From the NCBI RefSeq assembly GCF_033115175.1, contig NC_084835.1:101710448-101774447 (forward strand): DNA of 64,000 bases, read 5' to 3'. The notes below the pieces were generated by a model that did no database searches, had not been told where the DNA came from, and worked only from the letters and a program-made list of their open reading frames with translations. The DNA comes from Lepus europaeus. Lineage: Eukaryota; Chordata; Mammalia; Lagomorpha; Leporidae. The position numbers and the translations under genes are program-made. Below, piece by piece: positions 1 to 11,244 of this stretch (position 1 is its first letter; the number at the start of each line of letters is the position of its first letter).

Positions 1-318
1 AAAATTTTTTAAAAAAATATCATGTAGGATCTCTGTCCTTAATGTGCTGTGCATTGTGATTTAATGCTGTAACTGGTACTCCAACAATTATTTTTCACTT
101 GGTGTTGCTATGTGGGGGCAAACTGTTGAAATCTTTACTTAATATATACTAAACTGATCTTCTGTATACAAAGAGAATGGAAAATGAATCTTGATGTGAA
201 TGGAAGGGGAGAGGGAGTGGGGAAAGGGGAGAGTTGCGGGTGGGAGGGAAGTTATGGGGGGGGGGGAGCCATTGTAATCCATAAGGTGTACTTTGGAAAT
301 TTATATTAAGTTAAAAAA
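1..318 (+). mobile_element. L1 3'UTR terminus (left edge cut by window)
   Basis: This is the 3' end of a plus-strand lagomorph L1. It closely resembles 44840-45170, the end of the full-length L1 in this window: the same tract through 'CTGTTGAAATCTTTAC', then a purine/G-rich run (about 202-268, with a run of 11 G) and a terminal A-rich tail. The rest of the element lies outside the window. Confidence 0.85.
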
Positions 319-492
319 AAAAAGTAGTGAAATTGACACTTTGAGAAACGACAACCTGAATAGCCCCTGTCTTGACCGTCAAAGAACAGTTTATTTTTCT
401 TAATGGAGAAAGGGACTGAAGTGGGAGAGAGAGAAGGGATTGAGTGGGGTGTGAGTGGGAGTAGGAGAGTAAAAAAAAAAAAAAAAAAAAGA
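319..492 (+). mobile_element. Fragment of an older L1 3'UTR plus purine/A-rich tail
   Basis: The first ~80 bases resemble the start of the 3'UTR of the older L1 at 37435-37520 (a 'GAAATTGACAC' block, then a 'CCTGTCTTGAC'-like block). A purine-rich run and a 20-base A run (about 471-490) follow. It is probably a short, internally deleted older L1 end next to the younger one. Confidence 0.5.
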
Positions 493-1189
493 GCAAAGCA
501 AAAGTATAGACTCAAGAGCTAAGGCCAGCTGAAGAGTGAGTACAGGAATAGTCAAAATGCAAACAAAACACTAAAGAAAGCCCCTTACCAAGGGCATACT
601 TCTACATAGAAAAACCCTCAAAGAAAATCCCAAGCTCAACAAGGTGAGGCCTTCCCTTTATACTATGCAGACGTATAAGGGACAACATCCCAAGTACAGT
701 ACAATTGAATACTCAAAAGTGGTAGTGTTTGGGACAGGGTTCAAGCACCTCCTATTTCTGCACGCTTTGGCAATATTGAAAGTGTTATGGTGCCAGGTGC
801 ATGATGGGAGTGGAAGTACCTCCCCCCACCATGGTAATTTTGTTACAGTAACATAAAGACCTAACATTATACAGAGGGACACATCCTGCAGCCATATTGG
901 GCATTTCTGGCTAATGCTTGGTCCAAGTTCACAACATTGTGGAACGTGTGGAGCAATTGCCTGGTGGTGCACAGGACATAGGCTGGAGCTGTGCACAGAA
1001 ATAAAAGGGAGTTTATATAGTACTCAGAAGGAGAGTTCTGATGTGGGCCATGTAGAGGTATCATATGCACCAGCCACAGCTATCCTTTGTCAGTCAGGGG
1101 CTTCAAAACAGGATTGCCTAGAGTTGTCAATCAGCAACACACACAGGTCAGCAGGGAGCTGTTGAACAGTTCAGCTGAGGCTGTCAGGC
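493..1189. other. No recognisable feature
   Basis: Mixed-composition DNA with no long open frame and no repeat family that I recognise. A TATA-like AT segment occurs near 1000-1020, but nothing supports a promoter. Confidence 0.4.
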
Positions 1190-1420
1190 ATCAACCCACA
1201 ATGTCACAAGGGTCAACAGGAAGCTGTCAGACCTCAGCTCCTTTCCCTTGCTGCCTACATTCCCACGGAAGCAGGAAACCAACTACTGGAGCCATTACTG
1301 CTGCCTCCCAGGGTGTACATCAGGAAGCTGGAGCTGGAGCCAGGAATCAAAACCAGGCATGCAGACATGAGACAGACACCGCATCCACCAGGCTAGACAC
1401 CTACTCCCGAACTTTTACAG
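1190..1420 (-). mobile_element. Old CSINE fragment
   Basis: On the minus strand the order matches the middle of CSINE: a 'CCTGGCTCCAGCT' segment, an 'ACACCCTGGGAGGCAGCA' segment and an 'AAGTAGTTGG'-like segment. It is strongly diverged and its ends are not clear. Confidence 0.55.
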
Positions 1421-1594
1421 AGCAGAAGTCTATGAAGTGCTGTGCAAAATACTGAATTAGACAAAATGAAGTAGCAGTAGTTACAGTGGGAAGCTTAATC
1501 TCCACCTCACCTGGCTCTCCAGTAACCGCTCAATCACTGCAAACTCACACAACCACCTTGAAGGCATCTCTGAAGTTTCTTGACTTTAAGGAAC

Positions 1595-1735
1595 AGTTTG
1601 AAATTCACCCGTTGCATTGAACTCCCATATATTAAACACAAGAGAACCAAGAAGTGGAGAGGTGAAGTGAATTGCCTTATTACTGCAAGACTGAAGCTGC
1701 AGATTTCCTGGCTCTCAGCCTCGTGTGCTTCCAAG
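1595..1735 (+). mobile_element. MIR-like SINE remnant
   Basis: It contains a run resembling the MIR 3' half ('GAGGTGAAGTGAATTGCC', then a 'TGCAAGACTGAAGCTGCAG'-like stretch). It is ancient and diverged. Confidence 0.4.
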
Positions 1736-2044
1736 TCTGGGAAGGAAACAAGCCTGTCAAGCATAGGCAGGTTACAAAGGACGCTGATGTTCCTCATCAA
1801 CCCCCTGCTTCACCTAACTCCACCGCCAATTTCAGAGGAAAGAACACCAACTGCGAGATATGCTCTCAACTGTTGAAGGAAATAGAGGAGGGTCACTAAG
1901 GAAACCCTCAACTCCTAATAGACCAGCAAAAGCAAGCTAAGGAAAAAGAAAACCAGTATTTCTAGGAAACCAAAGAAGTTACAGAATGTGTTAAGTACCT
2001 ATTTTGCCTTAAGCCAATATCTATGCTATGTATTCTGGTTGGTT
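1736..2044. other. No recognisable feature
   Basis: Unique-looking sequence between the MIR remnant and a CSINE. No coding or RNA-gene signature is seen. Confidence 0.4.
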
Positions 2045-2053
2045 CATAGTGAC

Positions 2054-2397
2054 TTTTTTTTTTTTTTTTTTTTTTTTTTGGACAGGCAGAGTGGATAGTG
2101 AGGGAGAGAGATAGAGAGAAAGGTCTTCCTTTTTGCCGTTGGTTCACCCTCCAATGGCCACTGCGGCCAGTGCATCATGCTGATCCGAAGCCAGGAGCCA
2201 GGTGCTTCTCCTGGTCTCCCATGCAGGTGCAGGGCCCAAGGACTTGGGCCATCCTCCACTGCCTTCCCGGGCCATAGCAGAGAGCAGACCTGGAAGAGGG
2301 GCAACCGGGACAGAATCCGGCGCCCCAACCGAGACTAGAACCCGGTGTGCCGGCACCACAAGGTGGAGGATTAGCCTGTTAAGCCACGGCGCCAGCC
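2054..2397 (-). mobile_element. CSINE, full length, reverse orientation
   Basis: It begins with a ~26-base T run (the A tail on the other strand), then the reverse complement of 'CTCTGCCTGTC', and ends with the reverse complement of the tRNA-like head. The B-box-like segment reads 'GGTTCTAGTC' on the minus strand. The short direct repeat CATAGTGA at 2045-2052 and 2398-2405 is the target-site duplication. Confidence 0.95.
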
Positions 2398-2405
2398 CAT
2401 AGTGA

Positions 2406-2724
2406 TGTTCTTAAAGTGTTGCTGGAAACAACAAGGATCAGTGCTAGGTGTAGCTCGGAGGATACCAGTGTTAGACTAATGTGAAAACTCAGCTCCAGAG
2501 GCTTAAAAACGAGAGATCGGGTTCTCTGGGTTCAGAGTTAGAGAGTTCAGAAATCTGTAAGGAGCCCTAGAGGAATCTGCTAGATTGAAAGAGCAACTTT
2601 AGCTAAATGTTAATGACTAAAAATGGCATAGAACGCACATGAAGAGAGCCTCAGAAAAGACAAACACATTGGTATTGTGACAAGTCAGTTCCACTCCATC
2701 CCACCTGGTATACCATTTGCTGAA
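2406..2724. other. No recognisable feature
   Basis: Unique-looking sequence between a CSINE and the LIN28A retrocopy. Confidence 0.4.
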
Positions 2725-2813
2725 GAAACGTGCTTCAGCCTTCACCTCCAGCCTTCTCTGGGGCCAGCAGCCACGTGACTACAGACCCGGGGCTGCGGGC
2801 TCTGCCGACGAGC

Positions 2814-3420
2814 ATGGGCTCCGTGCCCAACCACCAGTTTGCAGGTGGCTATACCAAGATGGCAGAGAAAGTGCCGGAAGAGGCGCTGGAGGATGCATCC
2901 CAGGCGGTGGACGAGCCGCAGCTGCTGGACAGGGGCAGCATCTCCAAGTGATTCAATTTGTGCACTGGGCTCGGCTTCCTGTCCATTTCCACCCATGCTG
3001 GGGTCGCGCTCGATCCCCCAGGGTGGACGTCTTTGTGCACCCAAGTAAGCTGCGCATGGAGGGCTTCCGGAGCCTGCTTGGGGGTGGGGGGGAACGACAA
3101 AGTCTTGGAATCCATCGTGTCACCGGGCTTGGTGGTGTGCTCTGTATTGGGATTGAGAGACAGCCAAAGGAAAAAGCATGCAAAAGCACAGGTCTAAAGC
3201 AAACAGGTCTGTAACTGTGGAGGTCTAGACCATCTCACCAAGGATTGCAAGCTGCCATCCCAGCCCAAGAAGTGCCACTTCTGCCAGAGCATCAGCCATA
3301 TGGTGGCCTGGTGTCCCCTGAAGGCCCAGCAGGCCTCCAGCGCCCAGGGAAAGCCAGCCTACTTCCAGGAGGATGAAGAGGAGATCCACCACCCTGCCCT
3401 GCTCTGAGGCCCGGAATTGA
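2814..3420 (+). pseudogene. LIN28A: Broken LIN28A coding region
   Basis: The frame opens MGSVPNHQFAGG, close to the LIN28A N-terminus. It hits a stop at 2949-2951 (TGA where the cold-shock domain has its first Trp of 'KWFN'). A two-base insertion near 3021 shifts the frame, after which 'VDVFVHPSKL' and 'MEGFRSL' are read in another frame. About 30 bases of the cold-shock domain are lost near 3080-3105. The first zinc knuckle has lost one residue between its first two cysteines. The second knuckle (3265-3320, 'CHFCQSISHMVAWCPLK') keeps all its ligands. The original terminator corresponds to TGA at 3418-3420, but an earlier in-frame stop arises at 3404. No functional protein is expected. Confidence 0.92.
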
Positions 3421-4892
3421 GCCAAGTGGGTGGGGGGGCAATTTTTTGCTATCAGGAAGTTTCAAGGAACAGGCATCAACCACAGAGTGGAGACACTGGG
3501 GACAGGGTGGGTTGGGGGGAGCTGGCACCGCCATGTATCCCAGACTGGGGTTCACAGCATCACCCCTTTTCCGCTCCTGCTGGGAGGAAGGAGGCAGGGA
3601 ATTCCAACCATGCTGTATCCAAATGCAATTAAGGGGCTTGGGGCGATATCACCCTGTAACCTGCATGTTTTATCTGAGACCCCATGTACAAAATCTGTAG
3701 CTTTGGAACGTTGCCTGGATGGGGAAGTTGTCCTTTCAAGGAAGGATATGGAATAATACTTCACCAGGGTGAGAAGATTGGTTGTGGCACCAGATTCCTG
3801 GACCCAACCCGCAAACCTCTACATTCTGTGGGAGGGACTCTCGGGAGTAAAGCAGGATTTTCCACATCTTGTTTCCTCATAACTCAATCCTGAGACAGGG
3901 TGCCGGGAACTGTCCCAAGCAATGGGTTGTGACGATCGCAAAAAAGGTGACTAGGGGAACAGTCACAGACCCACTGCTCCTGCGCTCACTCCCACCCCAT
4001 CTGGGCCAATGCGATTTATTTGCTCTTGGGTAACCACATCTTGGGTGCCACTTTCCCCAGGATGCCAACTGCACTAGCTGTGTGTGAAGGATGTATCTTG
4101 TGCATTTGAATATTCTGAACTTATATTTTTGTATATTTAATTGTAGGCCCTCATTCCTGCACTGTGTTCTCAGGAAGATGAGCGATCTCAGGGATGAGTC
4201 TGCAGCAGCTCCAGGTCTGCACAGCAGGAAGATTTCTTGTGGTTTTTATCACCATGGAGAGCAGCTATTTGGAATGCACAGCCTATTGAACTACTTCCTT
4301 TTGCCAATTAGGGCTGGCTTTGTTGCCGCAGTGTCCTCCTGAAACCCCCTCCACCTTGAAAATGTTTCATGGGAGACGAAATGTTAATGGGGTTGCCCCA
4401 TGACTTGATCTCCTTCTGGAAGATTGAAAGTTAGTCTGGACAGGAGAAGGTGGTGCAGAGAAGTTTAGACAGGCCATGCCAGGTCAAAGGCCCAGAGAGG
4501 AAGCCATGGTTAGGGTTGCCTGATCCTAGGACACAGGTCTTTTGTTTCACTTAACAGAGCCATCTTTCACCAGATTTAGGTGAGGCCCACTAAGAACAGA
4601 GTGTGTGTGTGTATGAATGTGTGTGCAAGCATACACGTGTGAAAAACATGAGCTGGTAAAGAAGAGTTTGAAGACCAATACCCTGTATCCATCCTGTGTT
4701 GACCAGGGAAACAAAGATAAAGGACTTAAATCTTTAAACTTTCCAATTCTTGGCTTCCAGGGAGACCCATAAGTGAGGGCCTCAGTGGTGTCTAGAGCCA
4801 GTGTCCTGCCCTGTTACTGTAGCAATTACTGTGTCGTGGTAACTACAGGAGAAAAAGGAGGTTCATTTATATACCCAGAGATCACTATAAAC

Positions 4893-4900
4893 CTACCTCA
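4893..4900 (+). promoter_or_regulatory. let-7 seed match in LIN28A retrocopy 3'UTR
   Basis: The octamer CTACCTCA is a perfect complement of the let-7 seed. It sits in the part of the pseudogene derived from the LIN28A 3'UTR. It matters only if the copy is transcribed, for which there is no evidence here. Confidence 0.35.
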
Positions 4901-5990
4901 CTGTGTTGAAGTGGGGCAAATGCAATAGAGCGCATTGGGTGATGTGTCTGGTCCTAGGTTCCTGTCTCCCCCAAATGCTGCTCCCACCTTTAGTTATTGT
5001 ATTGGTCTGGGCTTTGTAGGACTTCACCGAGTCCGAGCTGGTGATTGCTAGGTGGCCTAGTTTGTGTAATATAATGTATTGGTCTTTCTCCATGCTCTTC
5101 TGGGGTTTTATTGTTTGCCAACTTCTTTTTGTATTGGGAGAAAGATAGCCAAAGCATCTTTGATATGAAGTTCTGCACCAGGCAAAAGGATCTGAAACAT
5201 AAGTTTTGAGGGAGCTCTCTTCTTGAGGTGGGGATCTTAAACTGTCTTTTCTTTTGTGTTCTCCTTCCCCTATCCTATTCTGGATCTTCCATCCTTAAAA
5301 TTTGACTCCTACCCTACCCTCTTCTCCATTCCCCCATCCACAAAAGGAAACCTGCACGCCCACACGTAAACATTTAATTGCTGGGGTGTCTCCACACATC
5401 TAAAGGATTCATGCAAAAATCCTGAAGAGGAAAAGGAAGCCTCCACCCCTTGTTCCCAGCCTCCCGAGTCAAGACCATTTCCTGATGTGGTTCATGCCAA
5501 AGACTTAAGATGCTGATGTATTTGGATGGGTCAGACCTCAATTTGTAACCTAAAAAAAGAGAAGCTACTGGGCACCTTCTGTGTAGAAGGTGGGGTTTGG
5601 AGACCCAGAAGGGGACTAAGTTCCAAGTCACTCAGGAACTTTTATGCAGGTGCGAAGTGGCCACAAGATTGTTTGATAGGAGATGCACAAATGTAACTCC
5701 ATGTTTAGATGGAAACCAAAGCTGGGACAGAGGGAGGGAGGGTAGGAGAGCTTGAGTCTGTTCTTTCACTGATCCCCTCCTTTCATGCCCAAGCTGCAGG
5801 AGACTGAGCCCCCTTGGGTTTGGTGACCCCATCACTGGGGTGTGTGTATTTGAAGGTTGATTTTTGCTGTACTGGGTACTTCCTTTCCTGTTTTCTAATT
5901 GCTTTGTAACACATATGCTGACTTTCCCCATCCCTTCTCCTATCCCTGGGGAAATACAATGAATAAATCAAGACTTACTGGTAACAGAAA

Positions 5991-6012
5991 AAAATGTGCT
6001 TCAGTGCCTTCA
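5991..6012. repeat. 3' target-site duplication of LIN28A retrocopy
   Basis: It pairs with 2725-2744. The two copies align over about 20 bases, with one transition (ACGTG versus ATGTG) and a two-base TG indel, so the insertion is not recent. Confidence 0.8.
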
Positions 6013-6239
6013 TCATGCCAAGCCCCAATGTTTCCAAGATGTCCATCACTCACATATACCAAATTAAAGGATCCATCTTCTCACCCAACATCCAGACCTC
6101 TACTCCTTATCTGCCCACTCAGTTAACCTGCTTTCACTTGTCATGCCCACACTTCCATCTTTGAATCTGTATAGGCTCTTTTAAATATTTTCCAGAAATC
6201 CAGCTGACTTGTTCTTTGTCATTTTTCCTTTCCACACAG

Positions 6240-6370
6240 GCTCTCGGGAGCCCCTGGAGTGTAGGGACCAAGGGTTGAGCTTTTCTTAGGCATTTCTCCT
6301 AGCAACTAGCATGGTGCAGAACCGGTGGTCTACATGCTCACACACCATGTGCTGATTGGATACATATTTA
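6240..6370 (+). mobile_element. Possible L2 3'-end remnant
   Basis: The layout resembles the L2 3' end ('GTGTAGGGACCAAGGG...CTTAGGCATTT...CTAGCATGGTGCAG' followed by a terminal 'TGCTGATTGGATACA'-like block). It is ancient and diverged. The neighbouring 6013-6239 and 6371-6732 show nothing I recognise. Confidence 0.4.
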
Positions 6371-6732
6371 ATAACAGAGCAAAGGGGTACTCTGAAGTGT
6401 TCCTCCAAGAGGAACGTATAACTTTGGATGTAATATAAATTCAACTCAGCATTATCTTGGGCACCTTAGATTTATGTTCTGAGAATCACTTGGTCTCAAT
6501 TTTGGGTTTGCTTTTTGTCAATATTCCCAGAAACTCTTCCCCGTTTAAAAAGCTTAGGAAATGTAACCAAACACAAACCATCCTGGGAGAACACAGCCTT
6601 ATGGTGGTCTCCTCTTGGATCCGAATGTAAGCAAATCCTACTCATTTCTTTTCATTTCCACTTGGCTATCTGGTGATAATACTCATTCACTGTATCACAG
6701 AGGACTAACAGCCTATGCAAATGAACACCAGC

Positions 6733-7022
6733 AGGGCCAGCCCAGTGGCATTATACAGCAGGTTAAAGCACTGGCATCCTTTATGGACACTGGTTCATGT
6801 CCTGGCTGCTCCACTTCCAATCCAGCTCCCTGCTGTGGCCTGGGAAAACAGCAGAGGATGACCCACATCCTTCAGCCCTGCACCCATGTGGGAGACCCTG
6901 AAGAAACTCCTGGCTCTGGATCAGCACAGATCCAGCTGTTGCAGCCATTTGGGGAGTGAAACATTGGATGGAAGGCCTCTTGGTATCTGCCCAACTTTTA
7001 AATAAAGTCTTTTTAAAAAATT
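6733..7022 (+). mobile_element. CSINE, older subfamily
   Basis: It carries CSINE body blocks in order ('GGCCAGCCCAGTGGC', 'CCACTTCCAATCCAGCTCCC', 'CATGTGGGAGACCC', 'GCAGCCATTTGGGGAG') and an A-rich end. Point changes throughout and no pyrimidine tract indicate an older insertion. Confidence 0.88.
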
Positions 7023-8513
7023 AAAACTAGCTTCTTAAAATATACTAACCAAATGCAGATATTGACCAAGTGCATGTATTGTAGTTTCTCTTCATGGTGT
7101 ATTTCCTTTTGGCTCATGTTAGTACATTCTATCTAAAAAGGGAATCATCTTTCAAGCTGTATCACCTTTCCAGACCTGGTATAAGAACGACAGTGAAGTT
7201 AGGATCTCATCTCTCGCCAGGAAATTCAGAGCACTTCGCCACAGGGAGAAGCCCCATTGTGAAGCCTCTCCGAGCACATGCCATCTGGAATTGCTTTCAG
7301 GTCTAATCCCTCAAAGCTATCCTAGGCAAATCCCAGCATGGTGTGTGGAGGGCAGGGAGGCCAAGGGGAGGGTGCCTCCTTGTATTGTTAGCACCCAATA
7401 ACTGAGACAAACTAGAGGGAAGGATTTGGGACTTGCTAATCATACAGGATAATAGACTCACATCCAAATTAATAGCACTAGTCATAATAAAAAAAAATCA
7501 ACATCTTTTGTATAACTGTCATGAACAGGTTCCATGCTAGATGTTGCATGCAAGTAATAAGATTGAGGAGTCTCTGCTGGCTGATCTTCTGGGGTTGGGG
7601 AAGTTTATTTACTTCTCCAGTGGATTCTGCCATTCTGACAGTGGGGAAAAGAATCTTTCTGAGATCTCATCCTAGCCCTTAAGTTCCTTCACAATCAGTC
7701 TCATGTTTGTTCTCAGAGACCCAGCCCTTTGCATTTAAGATTTTAAACTCCCTTGAACATCAAAATTCTCTCTGCATGATAGGCTTGAGGTTTCAGCAGC
7801 TCAAAGTAGAGAGCCTTCGTCCACCCACTTTGTTGCACTTCACTTTCTCTGTGCTTTGTCCCATAAGTTTGGGTGGGGAGGAAGAGAACATGTAGGTTTC
7901 CCCCCACTAAAATATTCCCAGTGTGGCAAAATCCCACTGCTTCTCTGGGACCTACTGTGTGGCAGGTGTCACTGCCAGTTCTCTTGGTGAGCACTTATAC
8001 TTGTTCACGGAACACCTAGGCTGGAAAGCCCACCATGGACACTCCTCCTGCTTCTGCCCTGCAAGAGGCAGCCCACCGGGGGATTCAGGCAGGAGGGCTC
8101 AGATGTATGGGGAAAACCAAACTCCCCCATTCCCTCTTGCACGTTCATCCAAGCTCAGCAATACTGGGAGCCATCTGCCTCCAAAGTCTCTGTTGCCAGC
8201 CCCCAACTCAGTGTAGCTGACGTTTTTAGGCAACTGAAATTGACAGCAGTTCTCTTGCTGTCTCCCACAGGGAGTGTAAGAGAAAGAAAAGCCTTACTAC
8301 CTAATGGGGGTCCTTCCTACATATATTAGGAGGTAGGGAGTAAGGATAAGCTCTATGAAGAAAGGGTTGGCCCCATGTCTAACGCTTCTCTGAATTTAGA
8401 ATATGACTAATAGCTTTTGTTCACTGTTCAGGCTTATGTCCCATTTCTAGGAAAACAAGAAAAAAAAAAAAAGAAGTACCACTCAGCAGCCTATTACATA
8501 AACATTGTTTAAT
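7023..8513. other. No recognisable feature
   Basis: About 1.5 kb without an open frame showing coding character and without a repeat that I can name. A run of 14 A lies at about 8459-8472. Confidence 0.4.
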
Positions 8514-8525
8514 ATTCTAATCACT

Positions 8526-8844
8526 GGCCGGCGCCGCGGCTCACTAGGCTAATCCTCCGCCTTGCGGCGCTGGCACACCGGGTTCTAGTCCCGGTCGGGG
8601 AGCCGGATTCTGTCCCGGTTGCCCCTCTTCCAGGCCAGCTCTCTGCTGTGGCCAGGGAGTGCAGTGGAGGATGGCCCAAGTCCTTTGGCCCTGCACCCCA
8701 TGGGAGACCAGGAGAAGCACCTGGCTCCTGCCATCGGATCAGCATGGTGCGCCGGCCATTGGAGGGTGAACCAACGGCAAAAGGAAGACCTTTCTCTGTC
8801 TCTCTCACTGTCCACTCTGCCTGTCAAAAATTAAAAAAAAAAAA
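8526..8844 (+). mobile_element. CSINE, young full-length copy
   Basis: It is complete from 'GGCCGGCGCCGCGGCTC' to 'CTCTGCCTGTCAAA' and an A tail. An A-box-like CGGCTCACTAGGC and a B-box-like GGTTCTAGTCC mark the tRNA-derived Pol III promoter. The target-site duplication ATTCTAATCACT at 8514-8525 is repeated at 8845-8856 without change. Confidence 0.96.
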
Positions 8845-8856
8845 ATTCTAATCACT

Positions 8857-9639
8857 TAAAGAAAATATTAGGCTGAGTTTATAGATAAGGAGACTGATGT
8901 TTTTAAATAAAGTAGAAGCCTTTCTCAGCTAAGTGATCATGGTTCACTTATGAATATAGCTGGTTAAACAATGAAAGGGCCTAAAGCAGTGATACCTGGT
9001 AGCAATGAGTACACTGATATCATAGTTCCTAAATATCATTATCCAGAGAAATGAAACAGCTTCTTGGAAATAGCTGCCACTAGGGCTCAGACAAGGACAA
9101 TTCAATATGAACCTGGAAGATAATACAGTGACAGAAACCAAAGTGTTCCAAAGAAAACCTCAAAAAGATGAGGTCATGTCAAAGAGACACAAAGCTAATG
9201 TGAAAGACCTCCCAATAGCTACAGGTATTACCACCCAAGAAACAAGACAGTGTATTGTTGAATTACAACCCAAAGTGTAGAGCAGTTCATGTTAATAGAA
9301 ACATTATTTAATACATAAAAATGTGGGTTAAAAAGATAGTCCTGCATATAATGCAAGTAAATATTCCCCTTTCTGTCTCTCCCAGGCTTCAGCATGGACA
9401 AGACTTAGTGTTCCATCTCCAGAGAACAGAATATGGAAAAGGTCAGTAACTTCACAGTGGAGAAAACTAACATCTCTACCCAACTAGTGGGGGTGTCCTT
9501 TCCCAGTGAAATACCATAGATGTCAAGTATTTCCTGATATAAGAACAATTGGCCCCTCCATAGAATTTTTCCAAAAAAGAAAAAGCTACATCATATTCTA
9601 ATTTTTAAAAATTGGTATATATTTTATAAAAACATGACT
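8857..9639. other. No clear feature; AT-rich old DNA
   Basis: Possibly more of the ancient element that follows, but I cannot place a boundary. No coding signature. Confidence 0.35.
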
Positions 9640-9905
9640 GTCAATGTTATGAAAATTGAGATTAAGAAACTACCATAGGTTATATGTAATATGGTATCCT
9701 TTTGGGTTGGATCCCAGGAAGAAAAGGAGCATTAGTTGGAAAACTGGTAGAACAGAACAAGTGTCCAGAGTTGTGCTGGTAGCGATTATCAACACTGGCT
9801 TTCAAGTTTGTGTTGATATTCCACGGTTATTTAAGTTGGTAATAGGAAGGAAATTGGGCCAGGCAAGATAGGAATCTTGTTTTATCTTTAATATTCTGTA
9901 CATAC
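9640..9905 (+). mobile_element. Ancient LINE-like 3' end (L1M type?)
   Basis: It contains blocks widespread in ancient mammalian L1M-type 3' ends: a 'GGGTTGGATCCCAGGAAGAAAAGG' style block, then 'AACTGGTAGAA', then 'TTCTGTACATACCTAAAATTGTTC'. The same family appears to recur at 47248-47815. Family assignment is from memory. Confidence 0.45.
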
Positions 9906-10710
9906 CTAAAATTGTTCTGAAATCAAGTGAAAAATCTTTATTCTATAACATATTTCTTAAAGATGCTATCAATATATAAATATTCACTATTTTTATAAAT
10001 AAAACTAAGGTAATTTCTTCAAATATAGGTCTACTGACTAAACTGCTTTTCTTTCAAAATAAACCTATAATTAGGCATCAGTAATTTTCAATTTTAGTTT
10101 TGTTTAAAGTGACAATTTGAAGGAACCAGAAATTGTTCACAAGACAGTGTCAGTGTAATTTTAATGTTATGCCAGTCCCTTATAGCTAACATGTAAAATT
10201 AAAGAAGTTTTGAAAATTCATTAAAGTTTGTAAACATGTACAAGTATAAATGGGGAAATGACTATTATCAATCTTGACAATTTTGATAAGTACTTTTGTG
10301 AAATATAAAGCAAATCCCAGGCAGATGCTTTACCACTCATAATTGTGGAACATCAAAAATCATAAGGCTATCTCTTGACATAGTCACCATGCCTTTACCA
10401 CAAACAAAATTAGCTAGAATGCCATAATATCTAGTCCTCACTCTGGTTCAAATTGCTCAATTATAAAACTTATTCTTTCAGCAACTCACCATAAGGATTC
10501 AATTTTTTTTTGTGACATTGGTTTGCAATTGTTCCAATTTGTTAGTGATAGGATTGAAAGAGACATACATAGTTAAAAGATGTAAAAAAGTTTTCTTGGT
10601 AAAGGATATAGAAACCATTAGCCAAACCAATGATTAAAAAAAGTAAATATCTGATAGAACTGGTTAAAGCAGCTGTGGTACAACTATTTAAAAAAAAGGG
10701 CAGGGGGGGG
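9906..10710. other. No recognisable feature; AT-rich
   Basis: AT-rich sequence without coding signature or an identifiable repeat, ending in a G-rich run at 10703-10718 next to a CSINE. Confidence 0.4.
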
Positions 10711-11024
10711 GGAGGGGGCGCTGTGGGGTAGCAGATAAAGCCGTGCCTGTAGTGAGGGATCCCATATGGGCGCAGGCTCAAGTCCCAGCTGCTCCACCTC
10801 CAATCCAGCTCTCTGCTGTGGCCTGGGAAAGCAGTGGAAGATGGCCCAACTCTTTGGGTCCCTGCACCCACATGGGAGACCCATAGGAGTCTCCTGGCTC
10901 CTGGATTTGGATTGGCGCAGCTCCAGCTGTCATGGCCAACTGGGGAGTGACCCAGCAGATGAAGACCTCTCTCTCTGCCTCTCCTCTCTGTAACTGACTT
11001 TCAAGTAAATAATCTTAAAAAAAC
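10711..11024 (+). mobile_element. CSINE, intermediate age
   Basis: Head 'GGGGCGCTGTGGGG', then 'GCTGCTCCACCTCCAATC', 'CATGGGAGACCC', a CT-rich block, and an end with 'AATAATCTTAAAAAAA'. The body is diverged from the young copies. Confidence 0.92.
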
Positions 11025-11244
11025 ACGATGCTTATGGGTGATCATTTTTCCATTTAGTTATTGTTTTTAGTTGCGGTCTATATTTCCAGTGAACCAAAGT
11101 ATTTTTTTATTTGTTAAAAAGGCTTAGTACTTCACTGAATAATTTTAACTATAATGAAAGTTTGGAATGTTAACTGAAAAAGATAAGAGAAAGGAAGGTA
11201 GGAGGGAAGGAGGGAATATCATTATGGTCTTAAACCTGTATCTG

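Larger units (their letters stand above)
2745..5990 (+). pseudogene. LIN28A: Processed pseudogene of LIN28A, full-length mRNA copy
   Basis: This is an intronless copy of the whole LIN28A mRNA. LIN28A is an RNA-binding protein with a cold-shock domain and two CCHC zinc knuckles that blocks let-7 maturation. The first ~70 bases match the 5'UTR, ending '...GCCGACGAGC' before the ATG at 2814. Coding homology runs 2814-3420 and 3'UTR homology to about 5983. An AATAAA at 5962-5967 lies about 20 bases before a short A run. Flanking repeats at 2725-2744 and 5991-6012 (core TGCTTCAG..CCTTCA) form a slightly diverged target-site duplication, so the copy came through L1-type retroposition. The coding frame is broken (see the next entry). 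Match to the LIN28A transcript is from memory of the human mRNA. LIN28B is less likely because of the C-terminus and the 3'UTR. Confidence 0.95.

Noticed and set aside
306..515. Small phenylalanine-rich minus-strand proteins here and at other T runs
   Set aside because: They translate poly(T)/poly(A) tails and purine tracts of retroelements.
1000..1025. TATA-box promoter near a short plus-strand frame
   Set aside because: Only an AT-rich match; no initiator, CpG context or coding frame with a signature follows.
2202..2402. Short GC-rich open frames in CSINEs (also near 8521-8851, 11263-11975, 44019-44474, 52979-53489, 62130-62816)
   Set aside because: They lie wholly inside or overlap SINE bodies, recur in every copy in several frames and have no protein signature.
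2717..3214. Coding gene of 165 codons at the LIN28A homology
   Set aside because: It reads LIN28A only in patches of a shifted frame; stops, shifts, retained mRNA ends and the TSD show a processed pseudogene.
8526..8600. tRNA gene (A- and B-box-like sequences at the CSINE head)
   Set aside because: The boxes are those of a tRNA-derived SINE; no cloverleaf with acceptor stem is visible, and the copy continues into the SINE body.
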